The translations under genes and the position numbers were made by a program. Positions 49,902 to 61,931 of a DNA stretch of 64,000 nucleotides are shown here, piece after piece. How positions within the stretch are numbered: position 1 is the first letter of the stretch; every line of letters begins with the position of its first letter. Under the pieces are notes generated by a model. That model saw nothing but the letters and a program-made list of their open reading frames with translations, did not search any database and was not told the DNA's origin. This DNA is from Triplophysa rosa (lineage: Eukaryota > Chordata > Actinopteri > Cypriniformes > Nemacheilidae), in the NCBI RefSeq assembly GCF_024868665.1, contig NC_079893.1:6155854-6219853 (forward strand), in the 5' to 3' direction.

Positions 49902-52900
49902 TCAGAGATGTTGCCGAAGATCTTCCAGACAATCCAAACTCCGCTTCGACCATTTCAGGAGTGAGACGGAGGTCTGAGCCATCTGACCTGACAGAGGATC
50001 CAAACTGTGAGTTCACAAATCCTGCCCCAAACGAATAACAAAGATGGATTGACTGTGTCTATACTTACAAGCCAGTTTGAATATCATCTCTGATGCTGTC
50101 GGGCAGATCCTGAAGGGCGGGCGGAGCCTCCGTAGGAAGCAATATGTTAGTGAAGGGGTCAGACCTGCCGATTGCAAAGCAACATTTTAATGCTTGAATG
50201 TTTTATTTTATTTTGACACGGAAGTCTGTGTGCTTACATGTGTGAGACGTGGTCTCCTGTGAGGGTTGACATCCTGGATAAAATCTTCAAAGATGTTGAA
50301 GGAAACTTCTTCCATGTCATAACCCCTTTGATTACATCCTGCGTTTGATATATCGTTCATCTTAATATAAAATCTATTTCACTTGTGTCTAGGCGAAACA
50401 ACTAAGATATTAACAAATGAGATCTTATTTCTAGCTTTTCATTTCTAGGAAAATTTCCAACGCACCTTTCTATCTAGAAACTTCTTCTGTGTTGCTGGGG
50501 CATACATGCTCTTCGACGTGTATCGTGGCAGCGGGCACAGGTGAAAGTCTAGATCACATTCCAGGTACAGCGGAGCCGGTTTAAAAGCATGAACGTTGGG
50601 TGCAGGATTCTGTCATAAAATGTTATGACATAATAGAGATTGAATTGAATAGTATATAACACAGTATCAAAACTGATTGAATACACAAAGATGCTGTGCT
50701 AATACATTTATATAGAGATTCTATATGTAACAGACGGTTGCTAAACACATACAAAAATCTGGAGAGGATGGACATTTGGAGGTTTCAGTAATGCTTCAGA
50801 AGCACTGAAACTAAGACTGGTATATAAATCCTGATTTGATCCCTCATGTTCCTCTGCGTTCCTGTCCGGTTCATCCTCACTGAGATCTGCAGATGTACAA
50901 GCCAGCACCGGCAAAATCTCATCCTATAAAAATTCAAGACCAGATCGATCAGATCAGAACACAATCATTGGCTTACAAACGTATTTTTATTACTGGAGTA
51001 AATTGTGTTATAAAAAACAACGACTGAATTTAAAAGCTATAGTTATAAATGTGACGTGTACCTCCGCTCCAGTGCGTAATGTTCTCATCAGGTGAGATGG
51101 AATGAAGGTTGCTGCAGCATCGTAGACAGAGACTGGCTGATAGCCCATAATTCTGTAATACTGGGGAACCTTAATAGTAGATTAGGTTACAAATCGACAA
51201 ATTTATCCCGCACAACATTTCAGTACTATAAATATAGCTATATCTAGTGGTTACAATATTCTGAGAACGTTCAAGCGCAAACAAATAGCAACACACTAAA
51301 GTTGTTTTGCTCAGCGGTAGATTTTTTATAGTTTAAGAGAATTCTTAATTATGCGTTATTTAGTAATCAATAAACCATATTTATAGAAATTCTTATGGGA
51401 AATAAAATTGAGACATATTACCAAAAATAATACGTGTGATTCTTTGGTTTCAGAATTTGGTTTGCTTTTAAAATCTTGAGTTTTATTTTGCACAACTGGA
51501 ACAGATTGAGAGACTGTGAGATGTTGTGACATTGTGTGTTGACAGAACATAGAAAATGACTACATTCTTTTTCTCAGAATTTTCTTTCTTCATTTAATAT
51601 CGCTGGTGTCTAAGTGAAACAATTGAGGTCTTATGTCCTATGTGATAGTAAACTAGACTATTACTTCATATTTTATTGTAATTCAACAGTACTACTGACA
51701 AACCCATTAATAACAGAAGTGGTTTAGTATGTTTAGCTTCTGTGCTTTGAAGTGTTTCCTGTTTTTTCCGTGTCTTGCCGCTTAACCATAGAACCATACA
51801 AAAAAGGACTGAGGCACTTTTAGAAAACGTCAACATTTCGCAAAACCACGTTGGACTTTTCAAGGCAAAGAGCAACCTCATGGATTTTCAGCAATTTTAC
51901 GAAAAATCCCTGAAATCAGAAGTGGAAATGATTGTGTATTCGCATACCTTTAGATCGAATATTGGAGTGCTGGGTTTCATATCCAGTACGGGCGGTCTTA
52001 CTGGAACACGACCCAAAGCATTCACAGCCTTAAAACCACAACACATATTTATCCTCAACAGAAAATGCCCTGAATGCTGAAATGAAATTTCTTGGCATTG
52101 TTTGTACAAAACAAACGGTGGGTGATTTCGAAAAAATTCTAAACTTTTCTACAGTTCACTTTCACTTGTTGCTTTAACATGGTGGTTTCTAAATAGTTAA
52201 GCAGTATTATTTTAACACAGATAACTGAAGAAGTTCAATAATAACTATTTACAATGTATCTTACAAGTTCATCAGGTTGGTCTTCAGGTAGAAATGTAGG
52301 AAAGCTGAAGGGCAGAAGCTTTTCTGGTGTCAGCTTTAAAAGTTGCTCGTCTACAACAAAAGTAGGGACAAATGTCGCAAAAAAGACTAAGTGAACAGGG
52401 TACTTCTCACCCTCATGTCATATTACACCTGTATGACTTTCGTCTGTAGAAGAATGTACTTTAAAGAACGCTGCTAACCAAACATTGGCCCCTATTGACA
52501 TTTTTCAACATTTTTTGTGTTTCACAGAAAAAGAGTCAACATGAGAGTGAATACGAAATCCCTTCTCATATCAACGCTCCTTTTCCACATTTGAGAGGTA
52601 TGCAAATTTGCCCAACTCACCAGATTCTTTGTCTGCCTGAAGTGTCTTGTTCCTACGACATTGATGAACAACCTAAAATAAAACACAAATTCCACTTTTA
52701 TTAGTACATTTGTGCATTTTATTCACTGGTTATTAGCATTGTAGCTTGTACAACAAGTGGTACACAAGCACCATAACAAAATAGGTTAAATATTCATGTT
52801 TTAATTACAATAAAACTCGCAAAATGAGTTATACCTTACGAACAGCTTGCTGGAAGAGTCTGAGAGCTTTCGATCTGACCTTTAGCTGGCCAGTAGATTC

Positions 52901-55900
52901 TGGGAGCTGTAACGGAAAGAGAAGTATACTGGAGTGGAATTTGGGACTTTTTCAGTTCAATATATTAGATGAAATATAAGCCACCTAAAAGTGAAGAAAT
53001 TATACATTTGTACAGTAAGTCATTCAAATAGATGCTAACACTTGCATGAAACACATGCGCTCACAACGTGTGACAAGTGAGTCACAAGCTTTCGCTAATT
53101 TTGACATGGTGGTAAAAAATGGCGTACTACCAACTTAAGTATGTACATTTATGTTTAAGTACACAGTGTAAGTATGCAAAGAACAGACACCGAGTTGACA
53201 CTTGGTTTTCAAGTCAAACAGTCAAGTGATTCAGGGAGACAGATGCATTTATTCCAAATAAATACAAATAATAATTCATGTACCTGTCCTGCATTTCTCA
53301 AAACTCTTCGTGAAGAGCGTTTTGGTGAGGATTTTGAAATGGCCACAGATTTACCACTATATTTGAGCTGAAACACACACACAAACACAGTATGAACATT
53401 CATTAAATATGAACATAATGCTGGACAAGTAAAAAAACAAAAATATATCTATGGTCTTTCATGTTAATTGTGGATGCTTAAGGCTCACTTTACATTCACC
53501 AACTGCCTCTTCTTGCTCTTTCCGAATTTTAAGCTTGTCATTACCCACATCAACCTTCCTGAAAATAAAATCCATTTTTAGCATATTAACTATATGATAC
53601 TGTACTGAGTGTATTCTCAATGTAGCCCCTGTAATGTATCAGTAATGTAATAATGCAACACACCAGCGGTTAAGATCGCCTCTCTTCTTTTGTTTCGCAT
53701 TCTTTGAAAATGTGCTTTCCTTCATCTTCTTGTTCTGGTCTGCAGGTTTGGTAGACATAGCTTCAAGAAATAAAACATAATGGGTTAAACCACCGTGATC
53801 ACATCGATTTATATTTGATTCGTTTTTATGTAGTCCGAACTGCAAAACACTATATATGGATCTCATTTTGGAAACATTTATGTGATTTTGTATTTGTATG
53901 TTGAAAGGAATGAAATCTTTTGACATGTGTTTTTGGCCATGGTGGTCTGATGATAAAAAATATTTTTAATTCAAAATATGACATATTTGATATAATATAC
54001 ACCCTAGTAGGTGAAAAAGTCATAAAAGGACATTTAGAGTGTCTATATCTGTATTTACAAATAATGCAAGTGAATGAAAGGGTTTGATTTTCACTGTAAA
54101 AAAAAACAAAGAAAAGCAAAGCAAAACAAAACAAAACAAAACAAGAAAACTAAACAAAGCAAAAGAAAAAAGAAAACAGACCCTCTGGATCAGAAAGTTC
54201 TTACCAAGGTTCTTAGATCTTGTTTTGTCTTGTGTTTGGATTTCACTCAGACCTGCATTTGTGGGGAAATCTGCGTTGGAGATCTGAAGCTGTGCTTTTC
54301 TTTTCTTGTCAACACCCTGTAAGTGATTGTGAAAATGTGACTCTGTGATAAAGCAATACATGCTTCACCCATAAACATTTACTATTATTCACTACTATTC
54401 CTAAGCTAATTGAAATGATCCGATTTACAATACTACAGTTCACACTAAAGTGCTTTAATTCGGTGAATGACTTTGAGGCGTATACGTTCAATTCAAATTT
54501 AATTCAGACAGCTCAGTGCACAATACGTTTTTATTTCAAAATGCACACAAATCTTTCCGAAACACTCCAAACTACACTTTTCAGCAGGTGCCTTTTCAGG
54601 AAGCCCAATAAAATAACCTCTTACCTTAGGCAAGGATAGAGCCATTTTAGGTCTATGATGAGATCCCAATGGTTTTCCATCGACAGTCTTTTGCTCTCCA
54701 ACCAAAACATTATCATCCTCGCAATCTCCATCCTTTTTACTAAGGTAAAATGTATATAAAAAAAAAAAATCACACATATCTAACATGACTACATAACTAA
54801 AATTATGTTATTTTAAAGTGAGTGAAGCTTGACTGAGCCAAAGTGTTCCTGTAGCTCAAAGGGTCCAACATAGTGCTAGCAACTTTAAGGTCATGGGTTC
54901 ATATCCCAAAGGCAATGCATGGTAGCACAAAATTCATACCCTTTCTTTGTGGTATAAGATCATTCATGTCTATAGCACAAACTTCTACGCCAGGTTTCAC
55001 AGACAAGGCTTAGCTTTAAGCCAGGACTAGGCCTTAGTTAAATTCGGATATTTAAGTCGCTCTTATAAAATGCCTAAGAAAACAACATTACTGGTGTGCA
55101 TCTTGAGACAAAACGATGGCACTGACATATCTTAAGATATTTCAGGGCAAGTTATTTTCGTTTAAGACGGCTCAAATATTCATTTTAGTCTGGGACTAGT
55201 CGTAAGACTTGTCTGTGAAACCGGGCCCTAGGTTCTTTTAAATCACCAACCCTTATGCCGTAAAAAACAGTTTAGTAAATGAGCCAGAATTGAAATCTAG
55301 AGATTACACATGCACATAGAGAAATAAAGCGGTTTGGCAAATCTAGACAACCTATTTATTGTAAAAGTTGACATATGAGATGAATAGCACATGATACCTG
55401 GGCGGCAGGTATGGAGAAGAGGAACCTGTTACTGTCCAAACGACAGGTTTAGAGTTGAATTGAGAGATGACCAGTTGCAGTGTAATGTCAGCTGTACAAT
55501 ATCGCACGGGTGTAAAAGTCACTTTTAACTCCGTCTTTCCGTTTGCCGGAATTATCCCTGAATAACACACAGACAATCTGGTATTTATGAGATTTATGTA
55601 GTGTTATGTACTGTATGTATTTGGGTAGTTAACATAGCAAAATGTAGAAAACAAATGGTTAATCTTACATTGTTTTATATTATTCATATTTTTATTTATC
55701 ATATAAAATAGCATGAGATTTATCTTAGTTTTTTTCTAAATTTTTGCTGTCACACCATAGGACAAATTTGCATATTATTCTGTCAACTACCCATAGACGA
55801 AGGCCGGTTACCTGATAGTGGTCTTACAGTAAAGGCCTCATGGGGTTGAAGACAATGCACTTGGAACTCAAAGTCTATCGGACAACTGCATTTAAGTGGA

Positions 55901-57361
55901 ATCACATGACTGATGCTAAAAAAAATCAAATATTTTTGAATACCTCATCATTGGAATCATCAAATATTTTCTTTGTATACAATTTGCTATACTGCATGTT
56001 TAATCTCATATTTGTTTACCTCTGTCCAAGTGGCACAGGTGGTAAACTAATGTGAGATGGAATGTGAAGGTCATTGATAACAGGGTATGCGTGAACAGGA
56101 ACTAGTAAGTTCTCCTCTGCCTGAAACAACAGGACAAAAACAGAACACATCACAGCCGTCCTGAGCATCATCAGTATCAGCGTATCAGAGGAGAACATGT
56201 TCTCACCTCACAGTGAATTCTGATGTTATCACAAAAATAACGCCACTCGTCCGGATGAAAGTTCACTGTAACGGTGTACGCCAGACCCGGGACCAGTCGG
56301 CACTGAAGTTGGAACAAAGACAACAATCGGCTGTCTGATATCTTGAGCATTGTTTGGATGAATGTAATGGAGAAATCTCATAAATAAGAAATGATATTGC
56401 ATCAAAAATGACATTAACAACAAATAAAACAAAGACAAATTACAAATACAAAACAATTTGAATCTTTCCGTACATTTTTTTTAGGTATTCATTTTAGTGA
56501 AAGATATAAAGTGCTTATTTTGACTTACAGGGTGAAATGTGACATTACGTTATCGTGAGATTCAAAACTACACGATCCACTTTTTAAGAATATTGTGATA
56601 TTTGTAAGCTGATGGTTACCTTTTTTGTGTACTTAATTTGAAAATTCTTTGTCTGAGGGGGCAGAATGTGAACACTGAGCACATCTGAAGAGATGTTGAC
56701 AAGTTTCTGGTAAAGACATGACAGCATTCATCATTACATCATACTTCCTCCTATATTGATTTTCTTCCCCTTCTGAAATGTTGGTTTTAGTTACAACGCA
56801 TATTTCCCCATGACCGCAGTGTAATGTCAGTGGAAAACCGCTCATGTGATTCAGACAATAGTCTTTAAAATCTCTAATAGCCAATCTTTTGTTGCAGATG
56901 AATGAAAAGCATTGTCAAAACCCCCCAAATAACATTTAAACATTCACAGAACATTCCTTAAACATTTTACACCCTGTTTAAAACATCTGTTTAACTTTTT
57001 TTTAGCAAGAAAAAGATGAGCAAGTGAAAAGACCAACCAAGATCTTCTTGTAACCCTTCCCTACTTCAAAGCCACTGAAATGCAGTTCTGACGGTTCGGC
57101 TTGAACTACACTGTTACTCTTCAATTTTGCGAACACCCCTGAAAGAAAGGGCAAACGTCTCATAAGATGCTAATTGTTTACGATGGGTGGTGTAATAAAA
57201 TATGTCTATTTTAAGCAAATTGTGATCTTACTGGTTTCAAGTAGGTGATGGGGGACGTTTCCACTTTTTCGGGTGTCCTCTACCAGTTGGCTAAGAGGAA
57301 GCAGGTTTCTTGTCCTCGCGCTGTTAGAGAAAGTCTCAGGGGCAGAATGTGCCACCTCCAT
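49902..57361 (-). CDS. cfap221: cfap221 (PCDP1), cilia- and flagella-associated protein 221
   Basis: Twenty-two minus-strand coding exons: 57361-57232, 57138-57038, 56706-56620, 56302-56207, 56120-56020, 55915-55812, 55557-55398, 54739-54625, 54316-54205, 53760-53664, 53558-53489, 53367-53284, 52906-52835, 52672-52621, 52350-52265, 52028-51948, 51169-51062, 50923-50753, 50609-50466, 50338-50238, 50164-50069 and 50004-49902. Total 2271 bases, 756 residues, in frame throughout (human about 840). N-terminal blocks matching the human protein include [42 protein letters not shown] and [18 protein letters not shown], an MSP/ASH-like immunoglobulin fold as in Hydin-type proteins. Later blocks include [18 protein letters not shown] and FHLCPLPRY. 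The protein belongs to the C1d projection of the ciliary central apparatus, binds calmodulin and affects beat frequency. An overlapping upstream reading frame precedes the start. Confidence 0.93.
52396..52545. mobile_element. Eroded palindromic MITE in a cfap221 intron
   Basis: CTCACCCTCATGTCATATTA, CCTGTATGACTTTCGTCTGT and GCTAACCAAACATTGGCCCC occur in the order seen in the left half of the long-palindrome family. The right half is reduced to TTTTTTGTGTTTCACAGAAA. Confidence 0.5.
54846..54950 (+). mobile_element. Degenerate tRNA-derived SINE fragment
   Basis: TGTAGCTCAAAGGGT resembles an A box and GGGTTCATATCCC resembles a B box about 45 bases later, with GTGCTAGCAAC between. The B box is mutated and there is no acceptor-stem pairing, so it is not a tRNA gene. 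It lies in an intron of cfap221. Confidence 0.5.
54986..55230. mobile_element. MITE with GGTTTCACAGACAAG ends
   Basis: The left end CCAGGTTTCACAGACAAGGC and the right end reversed, CCCGGTTTCACAGACAAGTC, match over about 17 of 20 bases. The length is about 245 bp. A truncated relative lies at 32455-32610. Confidence 0.85.
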
Positions 57362-57943
57362 CACGGCTGGACTTTACGCTGTTTTTATCATAAACACACT
57401 GTACCTGTAAAACAGCAGTTGACATGCATTTCATCTAAATAGGCCTATTTTAAACGTGTTTTTAATTTGTGTACAAACAGAGCAGGGGCATACATCGAAC
57501 TTTTTCAGTGAATATTGCCCAGGGCACATTTGATAAGCATAGGCACAGTCTTGTCAACAAAAAAGCTATTGAACTTGGAAATAGTATTTCAATGAACATC
57601 ATTTAAAAACACGTTTTTGTGTAACTGGTCATTTGACTCGAATTATTATTTAATTTAGATTAGCATTTTACATAAACAATCCTGATGTAAAGTAAAATGC
57701 AATCAAAGTTAAATATTTCAAAAGGAATTAAAAATACCAAAATGAGGAAGTCTTCTTTAAAGAGTTTGATGACAAAAAAAACGCTAGCTTAGCATTTGTA
57801 AGCTACAAGCAACAAGTACACCAATAAACAGATAATATTTATGCCAATAGTTTTATGTAATTATTTGTATGGTTTCTCTTTTATTTAAGTTTTAACTGAA
57901 TCGATATTTTCGTTGTAAAAAGCAGGCACTTCCGAGAACGTAC

Positions 57944-57988
57944 CTGTTGATACTCCGGTGCAGTCATGTCAACAATCCACCTCACCAT
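57944..57988 (-). other. Upstream AUG in the predicted first exon of cfap221
   Basis: On the minus strand an ATG at 57988-57986 in good context (GCCATGG) opens a frame that crosses the GT donor at 57943-57942. It joins the acceptor before 57406 and stops at a TGA 24 bases past the main ATG, giving about 37 residues. It has no similarity to the protein and is out of frame, so it is taken as an overlapping upstream reading frame. Confidence 0.4.
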
Positions 57989-58010
57989 GGCAACAAATGC
58001 CGACAAATTA

Positions 58011-58601
58011 AGAGTACAAAGGTGCCACAACCAGGAGCTCTATAGAGCAGTAAGTAAGGTTGAAATAATATTCATATGCTATAGGGTTGCTCTACAGAAA
58101 AATATAACTACAGGTGAATGAACTAAAAAGAAAGAAAACCCTTTCGTTATTACACGTTTCAAACAGTATTTGATTTGAACAAAATTCCTCACTCTTTTTT
58201 TTTGTCCCCAAAGCTTTTTTAAGTATTATGCAAATTAAAAAATCCTTGCGTTGGTAAACTAATTTTGCTTACGGTATAAAATGTCATACAGCTTAGCCCC
58301 AACAACAACATAAAAGTGTTGTATAGGCTATAGTTATTGTGAATCAGAAATCAGAGAAGTGAACAGACCACACAATAAAGATAGTTTTTTTTTTTGGTAA
58401 ATATAATTTACTGTTATACACATTATTTACAATAACAATCAGTCAATTCAGTCATCCATTCAGTAAACAGCTTTACACTTATTTACAGTCATATAGAAGA
58501 TAAGTATGTAAAAACATATTGCACCAGGTATAATAGAACAAACACAATAATGTGGAATATTCGCTGTAAACAAAACATCATCAAATATTAGCTTGTCTAC
58601 C
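58011..58601. other. Interval between cfap221 and il10rb
   Basis: It is about 590 bp with no gene. It must contain the il10rb 3' untranslated region and the cfap221 promoter, since both are transcribed leftwards. No clear TATA box or CpG patch was seen. Confidence 0.45.
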
Positions 58602-61600
58602 TCAGCAAACATTTGTATGTTTCATATCAAAGTTGGAATCAGCTAAATTGTAGTAGTAAGACTGAATGCCAATGGAACTTCCAAAGCCAGGTTGATTTAA
58701 ATGAGCGACAAACTTGTTCTTTAAGCATACTGGGTAGAGATGGTTCGGGTAGAAAGTAGGTGCGGGTTTTGTTTGCATCAGGTGTTTGTAGTCATACTCC
58801 ACTTCTTGAATTGGGGCTAGACAGCACGTGTCCTCCGGGTTCACGGCTTTCACAGCGATCCCTTCATGAAAGTGGTCCTCAGATATGGCACTTATTTTAT
58901 CCAGCTGTTCTTTTTGGTTTGATGTAAGCTGTATTGCTTCAAACTGAAAAGAGTGTCAAATGGTTTGTTAATGGCATTTTGGCATGTTAATGGTTTTTAC
59001 AGTCAAAGATATGATAACTACTGGTGTGTCTATGATGTGATGAAGTAGAGACATACCTTGCTAAAACGATCAGGTAGTTCGGTTTCAGGATACAGAAACT
59101 CTTTCACTTTATATATCAACCAGGAGAACAGGAGCACCAGAGGAAGGAGGACAGCTGCAGCGATGACGCAACTGGTCAGAACTGATAAAAAAGGAGTGGA
59201 AATTCACTTAAAGGGTGTCTGTAAAAGCATTCAAGCTATGCATTTCTAGCAATCAAACCAATAAAAATCAATTGTCTACAAGTTCTTGTGATTTTGTGTG
59301 CCATAAAGTACATCATAAACAGACTGCTGCATGTTTTATAACATGAATACAGTGTTGAGTTTTTGAAGCTCAAGGTTTCCATCCAGTTTAAAAGATGAGC
59401 AACGTTTACATACCAGGAACGTTGAGCACACAAACAGCCGGACTGAACGGGGTCTCGTTTCTTTTGCCTTTGAGAAGCATTCGCACCTCAGCGCAGTATC
59501 TGCTCCACGAGCTTAATTCTTTTATTTTCATCGTCACGTCTTCCTCCTTGTCTTCGTTATTAATCGTTTTCTCTCTCACCTACAGGAACAGAGTTCATTT
59601 CAGTTGAGACGGCATGAAATGACCCTTTTCAACGAGGCAGAACGCATTCGTTTTGTTCTTTAAGCTCAATTCGCAGTGTTATCAAAGCAAAGTTCATGGG
59701 TTTGAACCCCACGAAACACAAATACTGATTGAAAAACATACAAGTCATGTATTTGGTGGTATAAAAAGGCATAAACTAAAACAACTTTAAAGGTCCAGTG
59801 GCTGCAATTTAGCGGCATCTTGTGGTGAGGTTGCGAATTGCAAACAACGGCTCACTCCACCGCTTAACCCTCCGTTTCAATGCACTATGGCGGCTGACAC
59901 AGGACTAAGATGTCATAATATTTTCGCTTCTTTGCTGAAGGAGATAACGTATTTACGAACGCACTCTGTTTGTCCATTTAGGGCTCCTGTAGAAACAACA
60001 TGGCAAATTCCATGCAAGAGGACCCGCGGTGTATGTATATGTAGATAGAAATAGCTCATTCTAAGGTAATAAAAACATGACGCTTCATTATGTAAGGTCT
60101 TTACACACCTTTGAAGACACAGTTATGTATATTATATTGCATTTCTGCCAATAGATCCTCCAAAAAAATGACACACCGAACCTTTAAGTACATCATTTTT
60201 TACACGCTAAGCAAAGATTGTATATTACATTTACAGTAAGTTCATAGCTGCAAGTTAAATTTTTCGAACTTTATTGTTACATTAACACGTACATCACTAA
60301 ATCGTATTCAATACTGAAACCTTTAACGTGCAATAAACGTCTTACCGATTCCTCAAAGCCATCGATCCAATATTTGATGACATAAGACACTTCCCTGTAA
60401 ACTTTCCTGAGTCTGCCCACTTTCAGCACCGGGTCTTGGACGTGCACTTCCAAAATATTGCTTTTGATGACAAGATGTACAGTAGGGGGTCCTATGATAG
60501 CTATAGGGCATCAAAGTAGTAAATGTTATATAGCAGTAAGCTAACAAAGAGAGTTTAGGCCCAAGCTCTAGAGGTGCTAAATTCATATACTCACTTTGCG
60601 TGTCAGGTGTGAACACATCTGCATTAACCCACTTAGAGAACCGTCCCTGATGCTCTGCTCGCACCTGGAAAATGTACCTCCCGAATACAGTTGGCAACTG
60701 TCCCGCATCACATTTCAGTTCTTTAGAGTTGTTACAGATGTAAGTTGTATCTTTCCCCAAGCTGCAGGGGCAATATACGGATGTCAGACACAGCACAATA
60801 ATACGTCAGGTAACAACTTCTCTCTACAATAAGGTTATTGTTTTCAACTTCTGCAAAAATGTAAGTTTCAGTCCATTAACATTTTTCATATTATTAAGTG
60901 GTCGTTGTTTTTATTTTTTTGCATTCTTGAGTTGGTACTAGAGTGTATAGTGAGTGTACTGTATGTGGTTCTTACCTATATCTTGTAGTGTATGTTACAT
61001 TATCCATAGAATTGTGCAGATAGATCCACTCTACAACTGCACCCATGTTGACGGAAGTTATCTTCACATTCTGGGGTGCTGCCAATTTTCCTGAAGTAAA
61101 ACAGAACCACCACGGTAGGTATTACATTATACAGTTAATGCAGGTGTGTTAAAGGGACAGTTCGACCGAAAATAAAAACTCTGTCTTCATTTATTCATCC
61201 TAGAGTTGTTCCAAATCTGTATAAATTTGATGAACACAGAGAAATATATTTGGAAGAACGCTTGTAACTAAACAGTTCTTGGCCAACATTGTCTACCACA
61301 GTAGGAAAAAGGACAATATTAGTCAAAATTGCCCCAGAACTGTTTGCTTTCCTACATTCTTCAAAATATCTTCTTTTGTGTTCAAGACATTTACAAAGAT
61401 TTTTTTGTACTATGGTGGCCAAGAACTGTTTGGTTAAGCGTTATTCAAAATATCTTCTTTTGCACTCAACAGAACAAAGAAATATACACAGTTTAAAATC
61501 CAACAAATTTGTTTTTGTAAAATTTTTGATATATTAAATCATGCAGGACAAGTGTGACTAAAATGTCAAAAACGTCTGAATGGTTCCATAAAGAACCCTT

Positions 61601-61931
61601 AACATAATCTGAAGAACCTTTTTTGGCCAAAAAGTAGCAAGGTTCTTCGGATTAAAAAAAGGCAAGAAAGAGATGGTTCTTTAAAGAACCAAAATGGTTC
61701 TTCCATCTATGGCATCGCCGAAGAACCTTTGACGCACGTTTTATTTTTAAGAGTGTAGCAAACCTTTAGTATATTTTACAACGAGTGTCGGCACAATATT
61801 TAAATATAATTTAAAATGAACCAAAATAAACACGTTTTATTTATACTTTCTTTTGAAACATTACAATCATCTAAAATAATAGTTAGCAAACAATACTCAC
61901 CGGCATGTGTTGGGTGAACATTTAGTGTCAT
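58602..61931 (-). CDS. il10rb: il10rb (crfb4), interleukin-10 receptor beta chain
   Basis: Minus-strand exons: 61931-61901 (uncertain), 61090-60976, 60761-60595, 60500-60346, 59579-59414, 59181-59057 and 58943-58602. Together they give 366 residues in frame (human 325). Two fibronectin-III modules are seen. The first runs APQNVKITSVNMG to YIFQVRAEHQGRFSKWVNADVF; the second starts IIGPPTVHLVIKSN and includes YVIKYWIDG and WSRYCAEVRM. This is the class II cytokine receptor pattern. A transmembrane helix lies at about residues 212-235 (VIAAAVLLPLVLLFSWLIY), followed by about 130 cytoplasmic residues. The tail LPDRF, then LDKISAISEDHF and VNPEDTCCL, parallels human IL10RB LPQHL, DKLSVIAED and NPGDSCSL, which decides the family member. 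IL10RB is the shared accessory chain for IL-10, IL-22, IL-26 and lambda interferons, acting through TYK2. The first exon lacks a normal signal peptide; an in-frame TAG lies just upstream. Confidence 0.88.
59652..59775 (+). mobile_element. Degenerate SINE fragment in an il10rb intron
   Basis: It contains TATCAAAGCAAAGTTCATGG and a B-box-like GGTTTGAACCCC. This resembles the fragment at 54846-54950 in the AAGGTCATGGGTTC region. No tRNA fold is apparent. Confidence 0.45.
59787..60187. mobile_element. TTAA-flanked repeat, copy 2 (fuller form)
   Basis: It is bounded by TTAA at 59787-59790 and 60184-60187. The ends TTAAAGGTCCAGTGGC and, reversed, TTAAAGGTTCGGTGTG are inverted repeats. The TTAA target preference is typical of piggyBac and Kolobok elements. 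The body shares long stretches with 27407-27724. It lies in an il10rb intron. Confidence 0.75.
61149..61475. mobile_element. Long-palindrome MITE, degenerate copy in an il10rb intron
   Basis: The start AAAGGGACAGTTCGACCGAA, a GAACACAGAGAAATATATTT block and repeated CTTCAAAATATCTTCTTTTG blocks match the family. The right outer arm is lost. Confidence 0.65.
61579..61757. repeat. AAAGAACC-rich dispersed repeat
   Basis: The words GGTTCTT and AAGAACC recur many times in both orientations (CCATAAAGAACCCTTAAC, AGATGGTTCTTTAAAGAACC, ATGGTTCTTCCATC, GAAGAACCTTTGACGCACG). The arms can fold on each other. It lies in the first intron of il10rb. Confidence 0.65.

Noticed and set aside
53489..53500. Earlier donor (GTTG followed by gtgaat) for the eleventh cfap221 coding exon
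   Set aside because: It would put the next exon out of frame with an immediate TAG. The donor 11 bp downstream (AAA followed by gtgagc) keeps the frame open.
54074..54322. Lysine-rich frame over a cfap221 exon
   Set aside because: It comes from an AAAAC-rich low-complexity tract (about 54100-54180) in the intron and from antisense of the exon.
57944..57988. MVRWIVDMTAPEYQQ as the true N-terminus of cfap221
   Set aside because: After splicing, this frame reaches TGA within the next exon. The frame matching the protein family starts at the ATG at 57361.
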